Below are positions 43,332-52,311 of a DNA stretch of 64,000 nt, piece after piece. Origin of the DNA: an uncultured Lachnospiraceae bacterium (lineage in GTDB: Bacteria; Bacillota; Clostridia; Lachnospirales; Lachnospiraceae). Within the stretch, counting starts at the first letter, position 1. Every line of letters starts with the position of its first letter. The DNA lies in the NCBI GenBank assembly GCA_947169385.1, contig CAMVPR010000004.1:1-64000 (forward strand), in the 5' to 3' direction. The notes below the pieces were generated by a model. The model did no database searches. It had not been told where the DNA came from and saw only the letters and a program-made list of their open reading frames with translations. Both the position numbers and the translations under genes were made by a program.

Positions 43332-44450
43332 TTAATTATATAAGAATCTACTTTTATCCGTGTTAAGGCCTTTAGCAAGGTTATCAAGATCTGTGTCAGA
43401 AAGCGACTTCGATAAGATATGAACCTCATACTTTCTTTCCATCCACTTAGGTATGATTTTAGACCATTCACTCTCTTTTACAGCATTTTCATCAATTGTA
43501 ACTTTATTCAGGCTTTCAGGAAGTGTAATCTTAGATAAATACTTACAAACAAGCGGTGACGACTCATACGAACCATATATACTATCATCAACATCATTAT
43601 CTGACTTGTTCGTATAAGTAACAGCTGATAAAGGAAATGTCTCACATCCTTCTGCAACAGTAAGCAAATATCGATTGCTTGGAACTCTGATTATAGTCTT
43701 TTTGTCCTTAGAATATACAACTCCGTCAATCGACGTATAGTTCTCATCAGAATCACTTACTATAATATTACGAGCTCTAATAACATTAAATGTATTAATA
43801 TCTGTCACAGGAGTATTAAACTCAACAGTTTTTGCCACAAGCGTTTCTGACAATTCCTGACTATTACCTGATAATTTAAAATCACCCGGCAATGTAACTT
43901 TAACCTTTTCACCGGCTAAATTCGCGTCAAATGCCTCAAGTCCAATCTTTTTGGTATTAGGGCTTAATTTAAATTCTAGTGCTCTTGAACCTGCAAATGC
44001 CTGATCTCCTATACTTACCAAACTGTCAGGAAAACTAAAACACTCATCCTCAAAATAACTTCCGTAAAATGCCATTGTTCCTATAGCCGTTAGCTTATTA
44101 TGAAAATTCACGCTTCCTAAATTAGGACACCATCCAAACGCGTAATTAGGAATCTTGGTCATAGTCTTAGGTATCGTAACACTCTCTAAATACTCACACT
44201 CTGCAAAAGCTCTTTCAGGAATTGATTTAACTCCGTTTTTAATAACAATTTTCTTAATCTTCAATTTCTTAGATTTTGACGGTATCTGTGACTTCTTCAT
44301 AGCACCCTTACCACTAACCGTGTAAGTACCATTCTTAAGCTTAGTTTTAACCGCCGCCGAAGCATCAACACTACAAAAGCACATCATTAATGTCAGCAAA
44401 ATGAAAGATGAACACAATATAGTTGCCAATTTCTTATACGTTTTACTCAT
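43332..44450 (-). CDS. Secreted BspA-like leucine-rich repeat protein
   Basis: A 372-aa surface or secreted protein. Signal peptide about residues 6-33 (ending VDASAAVK). It then has at least four LRR_5/BspA units of the form ...IPERAFAECEYLESVTIP, IPNYAFGWCPNLGSVNF, IGTMAFYGS and IGDQAFAGS. The C-terminal ~150 residues are less regular. Such proteins mediate adhesion or binding in anaerobes, and no anchor motif is seen here. AGGAGG touches the track's first ATG, so the second ATG (44450, nine bases away) is preferred. The Lys-rich GKGAMKKSQIPSKSKKLK segment after the signal peptide resembles the basic C-terminus of the 21510 protein. Confidence 0.9.
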   Translation of the reverse strand: MSKTYKKLATILCSSFILLTLMMCFCSVDASAAVKTKLKNGTYTVSGKGAMKKSQIPSKSKKLKIKKIVIKNGVKSIPERAFAECEYLESVTIPKTMTKIPNYAFGWCPNLGSVNFHNKLTAIGTMAFYGSYFEDECFSFPDSLVSIGDQAFAGSRALEFKLSPNTKKIGLEAFDANLAGEKVKVTLPGDFKLSGNSQELSETLVAKTVEFNTPVTDINTFNVIRARNIIVSDSDENYTSIDGVVYSKDKKTIIRVPSNRYLLTVAEGCETFPLSAVTYTNKSDNDVDDSIYGSYESSPLVCKYLSKITLPESLNKVTIDENAVKESEWSKIIPKWMERKYEVHILSKSLSDTDLDNLAKGLNTDKSRFLYN

Positions 44451-44591
44451 AACAAACATCCTCCTAACTTACAAGTAAATAATCACTGATGACACAGCAA
44501 CATTAAAATATAATTAATATAATTTATATATAATCTTTCATTGTGAGAAAACTGTGAATACTTATATGTTCCCGAAGAATTATATCTTATG

Positions 44592-44620
44592 TAAAAGCTC
44601 GAGTTAAACACCCGAGCTTT
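44592..44620 (-). terminator. Terminator after the ATPase gene, AGCTCGGGC type
   Basis: Minus strand AGCTCGGGT/ACTCGAGCT with one mismatch and a five-base loop, then TTTTACAT. Confidence 0.72.
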
Positions 44621-44622
44621 GT

Positions 44623-45666
44623 TTATATCTCCTGATAGTGTTCTATATATTCTTTAAACCTTGGGAGAATCAAAGAGATTTCGCCATACTTGGGTACATC
44701 TACAATACCCTTCTTGATTAATCTGTCCCTATACACAGAGAATTTATTAGATGGCATATCAAGTCGATCTCTTAATTCCTTTACAGTAGTTCTTTGTTGC
44801 TTTGCTATCTCACGTACTACCACCCTGTCATTATCAGACATTTCCGACCATATCTTATCATAAGAATACTCCTTAAGCATATAATCAAACTGTGGTAAAA
44901 TATCCTCGATTTCTTTCTCCTTATTATCCCATTTCAGATATCCCAATATCTGAAACGCATACGAGTATCCATCGACTATATCAGCCATAGCATATGCCTC
45001 TTCGTCATTTATCTCAAATGTATTCTTATATTCCTCGGCAACCAAAATCCTGTCAAGCGGCTTCAAATGTATCTTAGGTGCGCGATATAAAAATGTAAGT
45101 GTTTTCTCGTTCTGTAATTCATAGATATTCTCATATAATCCCGTCATCAAAAAGAAAATTGGATAATTCTGCCTAATCCAAAGCTGATATAAACTCGCAA
45201 ATCTTTGAACATATTCATTATTGACAACTTCGTCTATCGCAATCAAAAGTCTTTTGCCATTGTCAGCCAACACCTTAAACATGCGCTCTAATATTATCTC
45301 TTCATTGGCCGCCGGAACTTCATTGTTAAACCCTACATTTACGCCAAATGCATTAATACTTATATCAGCTTTAATAAACATCTTATTCAATACCTTGTTA
45401 TTAGCCAAATGAGATATTAACGAACTTATCATATTATTATCGGGAATCAAATCTACAACTATCCAATCTTCCCTTTTAAAATAATCTGTCAGTTCTGTTA
45501 AAAAAACAGTTTTGCCTGAACCCCTGACCCCGGTAATCATATAGCACATTGTTGGAGGATATACGGAATTAAAGTTGTCAACTACATTTCTATAGTCTGT
45601 AATTCTTGACACATAACATTGTGGTTTCTGTCCAAACGCAACCAAAAATGGGTTTACTTTATACAT
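44623..45666 (-). CDS. P-loop ATPase with C-terminal winged helix
   Basis: A 347-aa AAA-type ATPase of the AAA_16/archaeal-ATPase kind often called only ATP-binding protein. Walker A is GVRGSGKTVFLTEL (about residue 45) and Walker B is LLIAIDEV. An arginine and sensor region follow near PIFFLMTGLYENI. The last ~75 residues read as a winged helix (DRVVVREIAKQQRTTVKELRDRL then FSVYRDRLIKKGIVDV). I use the ATG at 45666, eight bases after AAGGGGG. Upstream are three 30-bp direct repeats, so autoregulation is likely. Role unknown; relatives appear in mobile and defence contexts, but no partner gene is adjacent. Confidence 0.85.
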   Translation of the reverse strand: MYKVNPFLVAFGQKPQCYVSRITDYRNVVDNFNSVYPPTMCYMITGVRGSGKTVFLTELTDYFKREDWIVVDLIPDNNMISSLISHLANNKVLNKMFIKADISINAFGVNVGFNNEVPAANEEIILERMFKVLADNGKRLLIAIDEVVNNEYVQRFASLYQLWIRQNYPIFFLMTGLYENIYELQNEKTLTFLYRAPKIHLKPLDRILVAEEYKNTFEINDEEAYAMADIVDGYSYAFQILGYLKWDNKEKEIEDILPQFDYMLKEYSYDKIWSEMSDNDRVVVREIAKQQRTTVKELRDRLDMPSNKFSVYRDRLIKKGIVDVPKYGEISLILPRFKEYIEHYQEI

Positions 45667-45716
45667 AATCTCAGCCCCCTTATCCACATTTCAACTCTAG
45701 CATATACGCAAACTTG

Positions 45717-45799
45717 TTTTTATAACTGTTTTATAACTTTGAATTTCTTTTATAACTGTTTTATAACTTCAATATAATTTTATAACTATTTTATAACTT
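45717..45799. repeat. Three 30-bp direct repeats with paired TTATAACT boxes (candidate operator)
   Basis: TTTTATAACTGTTTTATAAC begins at 45718, 45748 and 45778, exactly 30 bp apart. Each copy has two TTATAAC boxes spaced 11 bp, so six boxes lie on nearly one helix face. The array is ~50-130 bp before the ATPase start and just upstream of a possible extended -10 (TGCTAGAGT). No ORF crosses it. Confidence 0.85.
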
Positions 45800-45820
45800 T
45801 TGCAATACATATTTTTTATA

Positions 45821-45849
45821 TAAACAAAGCTCGGGCAATCGCCCGAGCT
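45821..45849 (-). terminator. Terminator of ldh, AGCTCGGGC type
   Basis: AGCTCGGGC/GCCCGAGCT with a four-base loop, then TTTGTTTATAT on the minus strand. Confidence 0.88.
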
Positions 45850-45869
45850 GTTACATCCAACATCATATA

Positions 45870-46850
45870 TTACAATTCCAACTCTCCTGCAATCTTCTTG
45901 AGCTGCTCTGCAGATTCCTTAAGCTTAGCAATCTCGTCTTCGTCAAGAGAGATAGGTATCTTCTCTTCTACACCGTTCTCACCAACTATGGCAGGCATAC
46001 TTAGAGAGATTCCGTAGATGCCGTACTCACCCTTCATAGTACTTGACACAGGAAGGATAGCCTTCTCATCACCAATAATAGCGGCACATATACGTCTTAC
46101 CGCCATCGCGATTCCGTAATAAGTAGCGTGCTTCTTCTCTATAATCTCGTAGGCACTGTTCTTAACCATCTCCTGGATATTCGCCTCAGATTCCTCATGA
46201 TTAAAATGTCCTCTCATCTCACAGAAGGTTGAAAGCGGAACTCCCGAAACAGTAGCTGAACTCCATGCAGCTAGCTCGCTGTCTCCATGCTCACCGATGA
46301 TAAACGCATGAACCGAACGGCTGTCAACATTTAAGTGATCACCAAGTCTGCTCTTAAGTCTCGCTGTATCAAGAACTGTACCCGAACCGATGACTCTGTT
46401 CTCAGGGAAGCCTGAGAGCTTCTGAGCAACATACGTAAGAATATCAACCGGATTGGAAACCACAAGGATAACACCCTCACAATTACGACTCTTAATCTCA
46501 GGAATAATGTTCTTAAATATGCCAACGTTCTTCTTAACAAGATCAAGTCTTGTCTCACCCGGCTTCTGAGCAGCACCTGCAGTAATAACTATAACTGCGG
46601 CATCAACAATGTCATCATATGTTCCCGCATATATCTTCATAGGCTTAACAAAAGGAACACCATGACTGATATCAATCGCCTCACCGTCAGCCTTGTTATG
46701 GTCTGCATCGATAAGCACAATCTCAGAAAACATTCCTGATTCCATAAGTGCAAATGCAGCAGACGAACCAACAAAACCACATCCGATGACTGCCACCTTC
46801 TGCACATCAACATTTCTCTCGTTCTTAGAACTATCATAAATCTTATCCAC
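45870..46850 (-). CDS. ldh: L-lactate dehydrogenase
   Basis: NAD-dependent reduction of pyruvate to lactate. At 326 aa it has the Rossmann motif VAVIGCGFVGSSAAFAL. The substrate-specificity loop AAQKPGETRLDL has Gln where malate dehydrogenases have Arg. VVSNPVDILTYV, GSGTVLDTARLK and the catalytic His in IIGEHGDSE are present. The start is GTG with AGGAGG six bases upstream. A TATAAT box with TGGTAA 17 bp before it overlaps the end of the upstream response-regulator gene, so it can be expressed on its own. Confidence 0.96.
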   Translation of the reverse strand: MDKIYDSSKNERNVDVQKVAVIGCGFVGSSAAFALMESGMFSEIVLIDADHNKADGEAIDISHGVPFVKPMKIYAGTYDDIVDAAVIVITAGAAQKPGETRLDLVKKNVGIFKNIIPEIKSRNCEGVILVVSNPVDILTYVAQKLSGFPENRVIGSGTVLDTARLKSRLGDHLNVDSRSVHAFIIGEHGDSELAAWSSATVSGVPLSTFCEMRGHFNHEESEANIQEMVKNSAYEIIEKKHATYYGIAMAVRRICAAIIGDEKAILPVSSTMKGEYGIYGISLSMPAIVGENGVEEKIPISLDEDEIAKLKESAEQLKKIAGELEL

Positions 46851-46910
46851 TGTATACCTCCTATCATTATGAGAATTATTAGTAACTAACTTCGATTATA
46901 TCACTATATA

Positions 46911-47684
46911 TTATAATTTACCACCTATGTAACCTAAAATATCAGCTCTGGTAGCTGATTTAAGAATGTATCCGTCAGGCTTCAGTTCCATAACTCTGGA
47001 CACCGCTTCCTTAGTTCCGTTACCTGTCAAAAATATAACAGGTATATCCTTGGTAGCCGAATCTTGCCTTAACATCTGAAGAACCTGAGGTCCATCTACA
47101 ACAGGCATCTCATAATCTAAGAGAATAAGATCTACCTTATCATCTTCCGGAACCTTAAGAAGAAAGCTGATAGCCTGCATTCCCGCCGTCACCACGTCAA
47201 CCTTATACTTATCTTTTATCCATTCTCTAACCATCTTAGCGTATGAAGGATCATCATCCACTATAAGAATACGTTTCTTCCTGTCCGAATCATCAACTGT
47301 ATTATTCATAGCATTCTCGACAACAGCACCAAACTTCTCCATATCGATAGGTCTGTTAATCCAATCGAAATACTTAATATTCGGAACTAACTTCTGAATA
47401 TCTGTGTGAAACTTTATCTCTCCGATTACAAGCATATTCTTGCCGGCTTCTTTAACAGTTTCACAGATATGATTGAGATTAATGATTTTGGCCTTATCAT
47501 CCAATATATCACTCGGAATATACAAAACATAAAGTGAAACTCCCGGTGCAACTATCTTAACTCTGTCAAAATCATTGACAATTGAAGACACATTGTACCC
47601 CAACTCTGTAAGTTTCTTCTCTATTCCTTTGATAACCACACTGTTTTGAAACATGACAGTAACAATACTCTTAGATTCTCCCAT
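46911..47684 (-). CDS. Two-part response regulator, receiver at C-terminus
   Basis: A 257-aa protein. Residues ~1-120 look like a degenerate receiver fold (VTVMFQNSVVIKGIEKKL... VIGEIKF) without acidic-site residues. Residues ~132-257 are a true receiver: ILIVDDDPSYAKMV, phospho-Asp in LILLDYEMPVVDG, Thr in VIFLTGNG and Lys in YILKSA. It has no output domain, so it may relay phosphate or bind a partner. It is last gene of the signalling operon, 17 bases after the REC-GGDEF gene, with GGAGGG before the ATG. Confidence 0.9.
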   Translation of the reverse strand: MGESKSIVTVMFQNSVVIKGIEKKLTELGYNVSSIVNDFDRVKIVAPGVSLYVLYIPSDILDDKAKIINLNHICETVKEAGKNMLVIGEIKFHTDIQKLVPNIKYFDWINRPIDMEKFGAVVENAMNNTVDDSDRKKRILIVDDDPSYAKMVREWIKDKYKVDVVTAGMQAISFLLKVPEDDKVDLILLDYEMPVVDGPQVLQMLRQDSATKDIPVIFLTGNGTKEAVSRVMELKPDGYILKSATRADILGYIGGKL

Positions 47685-47701
47685 TATAATACCCTCCCAA
47701 A

Positions 47702-49018
47702 TTATATATTCTCAGTAATATAATCAACCTTAACCATCTTACTGAATTCATTCTCGTTCCACAAGGAGAGAACTCGCTCTATAACGCTATCTGTGTCGTC
47801 ATCTGCAAAATCCGGCAAAAGCATAAAGAAGCATCTTTCTTTGGTAAGCATAATTATATCGCATCTCCTGAGATTGCGCTTAAACACCTCTCCAAACTCG
47901 TAAACAGCATCTTCAACATCATCCTCATTGACAGGACTAAGTGAGAATAACGCCTTAACGGCGTGTCTCTTATTCCTTGCAATCATACGAACTATGTAGC
48001 GATAGCTTGACGTAAATGCATCCTGACCTAAAAGCATCGCTCCCTGCTTAACGCCTCTCTCCTCAACCAGGTAAGTCAATCTCGCCATCTGATCCTTGAT
48101 ATCAAACTCTCCGTCAAATGTTACTGTCTCTCCATATATATCATACCCATGCTTGCCGTTCTGCTTAACCTTATATAGTACACCGTCGGCGTATTGGAAC
48201 AACGTCTTATAGTCCCTTCCATACTCCGGAACAAATACAACTCCGACCGATATACCAATCGGTATATTGAAGTCCTTACCCATCAACGCCTCGCACCTGG
48301 CACAGAACTGCTTGTTAAGTCTTGTAACAATCGACTCAACCGCACTCTTCTCCAGAAGATTAGGAAAATAGCCCATGAACTCGTCTCCACCAATCCTTGA
48401 AACAACGTCATCATCTCTGATATTACGCTTAACAATCTCGGCAAAATCAACCAAGACCCTGTCTCCCATATCATGGCCATACAAATCATTAACAAGCTTA
48501 AAATTATCAAGATCGATCACCATCATAGCACCGTCATACTCACGTATATACCTTGTAATCTTAGCTGTTCCACTCGACTTATTAAGAAAGCCCGTAAGTT
48601 TATCAAGAGAAGCCTCCTCAGTCAGGCTCTTAATCCTGTTGGAATTGTCAATAACATTGGCAATACGCCCAAGAAGGATATTCTTGTTAATAGGTTTATG
48701 AACGAAATCCGAAGCACCCTCCGATAATCCTCGTCTCTCAATCTCGCTGTCTCCCTCTCCTGTTAAGAAAATGACAGGAGTACGCTTAAGACATAGTTCA
48801 TCCTCAACCTCTCTCAATTGACGGAATGTCTCAAATCCATCCATATCCGGCATAAGTACATCCAAAAGAACAAGATCCGGAGTATTCCTATGCATAAACT
48901 TAATCAAATCCTTACCTGAACGAAGGCATGAAACCTTCATTCCTTCAGAAGTCAAAATCTCTCTTGCATTTGTAAGGCTGAGCGCCTCATCATCTACTAC
49001 AACTATCCAACTATTCAT
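47702..49018 (-). CDS. REC-GGDEF response regulator, diguanylate cyclase
   Basis: A 438-aa soluble protein. The receiver (about 1-120) has WIVVVDDEALSL, phospho-Asp in LVLLDVLMPDMDG and VIFLTGEG. The GGDEF domain (about 135-300) has LTGFLNKSSG, the metal-site Asp in MVIDLDNFKLVND and the active-site loop RIGGDEFMGYF, so synthesis of c-di-GMP is expected. No RxxD inhibitory site is obvious before the loop. The last ~130 residues resemble a second, degenerate GGDEF-like fold. Its SD lies in the end of the SBP gene, four bases away, so the two are translationally linked. Confidence 0.94.
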   Translation of the reverse strand: MNSWIVVVDDEALSLTNAREILTSEGMKVSCLRSGKDLIKFMHRNTPDLVLLDVLMPDMDGFETFRQLREVEDELCLKRTPVIFLTGEGDSEIERRGLSEGASDFVHKPINKNILLGRIANVIDNSNRIKSLTEEASLDKLTGFLNKSSGTAKITRYIREYDGAMMVIDLDNFKLVNDLYGHDMGDRVLVDFAEIVKRNIRDDDVVSRIGGDEFMGYFPNLLEKSAVESIVTRLNKQFCARCEALMGKDFNIPIGISVGVVFVPEYGRDYKTLFQYADGVLYKVKQNGKHGYDIYGETVTFDGEFDIKDQMARLTYLVEERGVKQGAMLLGQDAFTSSYRYIVRMIARNKRHAVKALFSLSPVNEDDVEDAVYEFGEVFKRNLRRCDIIMLTKERCFFMLLPDFADDDTDSVIERVLSLWNENEFSKMVKVDYITENI

Positions 49019-49021
49019 ATA

Positions 49022-49846
49022 TCAATCATCCTCGTCATTGTTAATATCCCCGGTTCCGATGATAGTTACATCAGTCCCAAACCAATCAGTAGAAATCTTC
49101 TCTAAAGTTCCGTCATTTCTCATCTCGTGAAGTGTACCGACAACCTTGTCACACAAGGCATTGTCGCCCTTCCTAAAGGCAATCGCCAACTCTTCCTTCT
49201 CTAAGACGTCCGGAAGAACATAATAATCTTTAGAATGTTCAGAAATATAATAATATATAAATATCGAGTCGATAAAAACGGCATCCAACTCGCCATTACC
49301 CATCATGTCAAGAAGCTTGGTATTGCTTGAATTCTTAACGACTGTAATGTTATCATATATCTCTGATTTGGCTAAAGCACCCTCAACGGTTGATCCGGAT
49401 TGAACTCCTATTGTTGCACCCCTAAGATCCTTCATCGACTTATACTTAGCGTTGTCTTTAACAACAAACAGAAGCTCATTCAGAAGATAAGAGTCAGATA
49501 CAAGCATACTCTCTCGTCTCTCGTTATCTACGGACATCCCGTTCCATATGCAGTCAATCTCGCCTTCACCTAATAACCGTTCTTTCTCGTCCCACGCTAT
49601 CGGTTTAAGTTCAAGCCCAATATTAAGCCTCTTACACACTTCTTTCGCAAGATCTATGTCAAAACCAACCAGCTCACCGGATTCATCGCGAAATCCCATA
49701 GGCGGATACTCTTCATCCAACCCCAGGACAAGCTTGCCCTTTTCTTTAATCTTATTGTATGATTCATCCGTCTTCACTTCACCACAACCAAAAAGTAGCA
49801 AGACAAGAGATAAAACCACAATACTCACAGTTACTCTATTATTCAT
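49022..49846 (-). CDS. Family 3 solute-binding lipoprotein inside a signalling operon
   Basis: A 274-aa amino-acid-type periplasmic binding protein. The lipobox is LLLFGCGEV with the acylated Cys at about residue 21. The SBP_bac_3 fold shows LVLGLDEEYPPMGFRDESGELVGFDIDLAKEV, IDCIWNGMSVDNERRE and GATIGVQSGSTVEGAL. No transporter permease or ATPase is nearby. Its neighbours are a sensor kinase-like protein and two response regulators, so it may present a ligand to the sensor instead of feeding an importer; that is inference. AAGGA precedes the ATG. Confidence 0.92.
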   Translation of the reverse strand: MNNRVTVSIVVLSLVLLLFGCGEVKTDESYNKIKEKGKLVLGLDEEYPPMGFRDESGELVGFDIDLAKEVCKRLNIGLELKPIAWDEKERLLGEGEIDCIWNGMSVDNERRESMLVSDSYLLNELLFVVKDNAKYKSMKDLRGATIGVQSGSTVEGALAKSEIYDNITVVKNSSNTKLLDMMGNGELDAVFIDSIFIYYYISEHSKDYYVLPDVLEKEELAIAFRKGDNALCDKVVGTLHEMRNDGTLEKISTDWFGTDVTIIGTGDINNDEDD

Positions 49847-49870
49847 AATTACATCCTTAATGTTATCACA

Positions 49871-52153
49871 TTATATGTCGCTTAAAAGCTCTAACACTGT
49901 GTCATACTCATACTTAGACACTGCAGACTTAACATCTTTATAGGTATCAGCATAAGAGTCAGGAATTCTATATTCCGACAGCTTATCAACTACCTCTCCT
50001 AATCTATCACAATCCATGTCATCCGCGGCTTGTCTGAGTTCTTTAAATGATGACATAATCATATTATGCTCTGCCTCAGGCTTATTGCTGTCATTATCCG
50101 GTTCTCCAAGGAATTCCTCAAGCGGAGCCTTGAGCATCATAACCTCGTTGATAAATGTCTCATTATTCTGTTCTACATAATCATAATCTTCTACCTTGGC
50201 AGAATTCTCAAGATTCTCTGCTTCATCACCAAGCTCCGTAGCTCCTATAATCCTCAAAGAACTCTTAAGCGCATGAACTATGATAATATAATTCTTATAA
50301 TCCTTAACGTTATAATAATTATTTAATTTCTCAGCCTTCTCATCTATTGACTCATAAAAGATTCTTAACAACGAAGCATATGCATCATACGAACCACTGT
50401 TTCGAATTCCTATGAATACATCAAGCATCTCACAATCAATAAGTATGTCAAATTCAGGCGGAATATCTTCAACTTCATCATCAATATCATCCTCCGACTT
50501 AAGAATAATCTTATCCTTCGGAAGATACTTTATAAGCCTGCTCTCGAGTTTATCGCCATCAATAGGCTTAGTCATGTAGTCATCAAAACCCTCTGAAAGA
50601 TACATATCCTTAGCACCCGGAGCAGCATTGGCAGTCAGGCAGATACACCTGGTATCTTTATTGAGTTCTCCGCCTATACCCTTAAAATCATGAAGAACCT
50701 CTATTCCGTCTTTATCAGGCATCATATGATCTAAGAAAATGATATCATATCGCTTGCCTCTAATCTTCTCAATACCTTCTATACCGCCAAGAGCTGTATC
50801 AAGCTTAACATTACACCTCTTAATCAAGCTCTTAAATACTTCTAGATTGACAGGATTGTCATCAACCACAAGCACATCCGCTTCAGTTGCTTCGAAAGGA
50901 TGCCCTTCGGCTATACTGCTAAGTATAGCATCATATTGAGCGTCATCCTCTAAATCATTCTTATCTGTATCCGAGAAATTGAGCAATTCGTTAACCAGTC
51001 CCATAAGAGTAGCTCCGGAACTCTTGATATTCCTTGAATACTTAAGAATCCCCTCTTCAGTAGACTCTCTCAAAATCATCTCATTCATACCTATTATCGA
51101 GTTAATAGGTGTTCTTATCTCATGAGACATATTGGCTAAGAAGTTGGTCTTGGCTTCATTGGCCGCAACCGCTCGTTCTGATCTCACAAGATACTCCATT
51201 GCCTCCTTGTCTCTTATAACTGCCCTTATCATAAAGGTAGCTACCAATGCAGCTATAATAATCGAGACAAGAATCGTAAGATATAATGGATATCTAAGCC
51301 TTGCAAACTCATCAGTTGCATCTATTACCGAAATCAACGTCCAATCATTCTCAAGATTATATATATACACCATATAATTCTTAGAATTATATTCTAAATA
51401 AAAGAAATCACTGTCACCCTTATGCATATTGGCTGCTATATGACTGTGCAATGAATCACTGTCATTAACACAGTACTTACCTATGTAATCTCGATCGGAG
51501 TGCGCTAATATCTTGCCTTTTCTGTTAATTATAAATTCCTCAGAACACTCACTGTTAGATACATGATTCTCCATTATGTTCTGAATCTCTTGCATAGATA
51601 TATCAATAGCCACAACACTCTTGGCATCACATAGCGTCTTGGCAATAGTAACCGTGATTGTACCGGTTAGAAGGTCTAGATAAGGATCAACAAGAGTAAG
51701 CCTGCCGTTGTTCGCCTTAGATTCGATGTACCAAGGCCTCTTAGTCGGAACGAAATCTGCATCAGGCACCCAACCGGCTCCGTCTAGATATTCGCCGTTA
51801 ATGTATCCATATAAACCTGTAGTATCGTCGATAAGAGCGTCTGTGACGGCAACCGTCTCGTCTTCAAGGAAATCTTGAATGTCACTTGTAGGTCTCTTAT
51901 CTCTAATCATCTTATCAATAGTGTATCCTGAAAGCTTCAGTATATCTATTCCTGCCGACAAATGCCTGTTAATCTGATCAGACGAATCTGTCGAGATAAG
52001 TCTTCCGTTATTGATGATATTGTCTCTGGTCTCCTTAGTTATCTTGTTGTAGTAATAGACTACAATCGTGACAAAAAAAGTAACTATGACGACATATATC
52101 AGTAACCTCATTATAATAAATGCATAACGCCCTTGTTTGTCTGCCTTTCTCAT
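49871..52153 (-). CDS. dCache sensor with HisKA, REC and HPt but no HATPase domain
   Basis: A 760-aa membrane protein from the ATG at 52153 (GGGGGAG upstream). TM1 (about 12-35), an extracellular dCache domain (RPWYIESKA, LLTGTITVTIAKTL, VVAIDIS), TM2 (about 285-310), then HisKA with the phospho-His in FLANMSHEIRTPINSIIGM. Only ~60 residues after HisKA the receiver begins (VLVVDDNPVNLEVF, IIFLDHMMPDKDG). The N, G1 and G2 boxes of HATPase_c are absent. An HPt domain follows (about 575-690, IVHALKSSLRIIGATELGDEAENLE). The reading frame is continuous. It cannot autophosphorylate by the standard route and may act as a ligand-controlled phosphorelay scaffold. It heads the four-gene operon. Confidence 0.92.
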   Translation of the reverse strand: MRKADKQGRYAFIIMRLLIYVVIVTFFVTIVVYYYNKITKETRDNIINNGRLISTDSSDQINRHLSAGIDILKLSGYTIDKMIRDKRPTSDIQDFLEDETVAVTDALIDDTTGLYGYINGEYLDGAGWVPDADFVPTKRPWYIESKANNGRLTLVDPYLDLLTGTITVTIAKTLCDAKSVVAIDISMQEIQNIMENHVSNSECSEEFIINRKGKILAHSDRDYIGKYCVNDSDSLHSHIAANMHKGDSDFFYLEYNSKNYMVYIYNLENDWTLISVIDATDEFARLRYPLYLTILVSIIIAALVATFMIRAVIRDKEAMEYLVRSERAVAANEAKTNFLANMSHEIRTPINSIIGMNEMILRESTEEGILKYSRNIKSSGATLMGLVNELLNFSDTDKNDLEDDAQYDAILSSIAEGHPFEATEADVLVVDDNPVNLEVFKSLIKRCNVKLDTALGGIEGIEKIRGKRYDIIFLDHMMPDKDGIEVLHDFKGIGGELNKDTRCICLTANAAPGAKDMYLSEGFDDYMTKPIDGDKLESRLIKYLPKDKIILKSEDDIDDEVEDIPPEFDILIDCEMLDVFIGIRNSGSYDAYASLLRIFYESIDEKAEKLNNYYNVKDYKNYIIIVHALKSSLRIIGATELGDEAENLENSAKVEDYDYVEQNNETFINEVMMLKAPLEEFLGEPDNDSNKPEAEHNMIMSSFKELRQAADDMDCDRLGEVVDKLSEYRIPDSYADTYKDVKSAVSKYEYDTVLELLSDI

Positions 52154-52212
52154 TAATACTCCCCCATCCGTTATATATAACCAATCTCTTATAACTACAG
52201 ACATACATAGTA

Positions 52213-52241
52213 ATTATACTATATATCAGCGTGCTTATCAA
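52213..52241 (-). promoter_or_regulatory. Promoter of the signalling operon
   Basis: TTGATA (52236-52241), 17-bp spacer, TATAAT (52213-52218) on the minus strand. Confidence 0.8.
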
Positions 52242-52277
52242 CCGAATGTTAACTAAGCCAACACCCAAAAATATACC

Positions 52278-52305
52278 AAAAAAGCCGATACAACTCTGTA
52301 CCGGC
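52278..52305 (-). terminator. Terminator after the glycosyltransferase gene
   Basis: GCCGGTACA/TGTATCGGC (one G-U pair), then TTTTTT on the minus strand. Confidence 0.82.
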
Positions 52306-52311
52306 ATGATA

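Noticed and set aside
45717-45799. CRISPR array or replication origin
   Set aside because: Only three 30-bp units with no unique spacers and no rep gene; a protein-binding operator array is simpler.
52035-52307. 90-aa minus-strand ORF overlapping the sensor gene start
   Set aside because: Runs through the glycosyltransferase terminator and the operon promoter in another frame.
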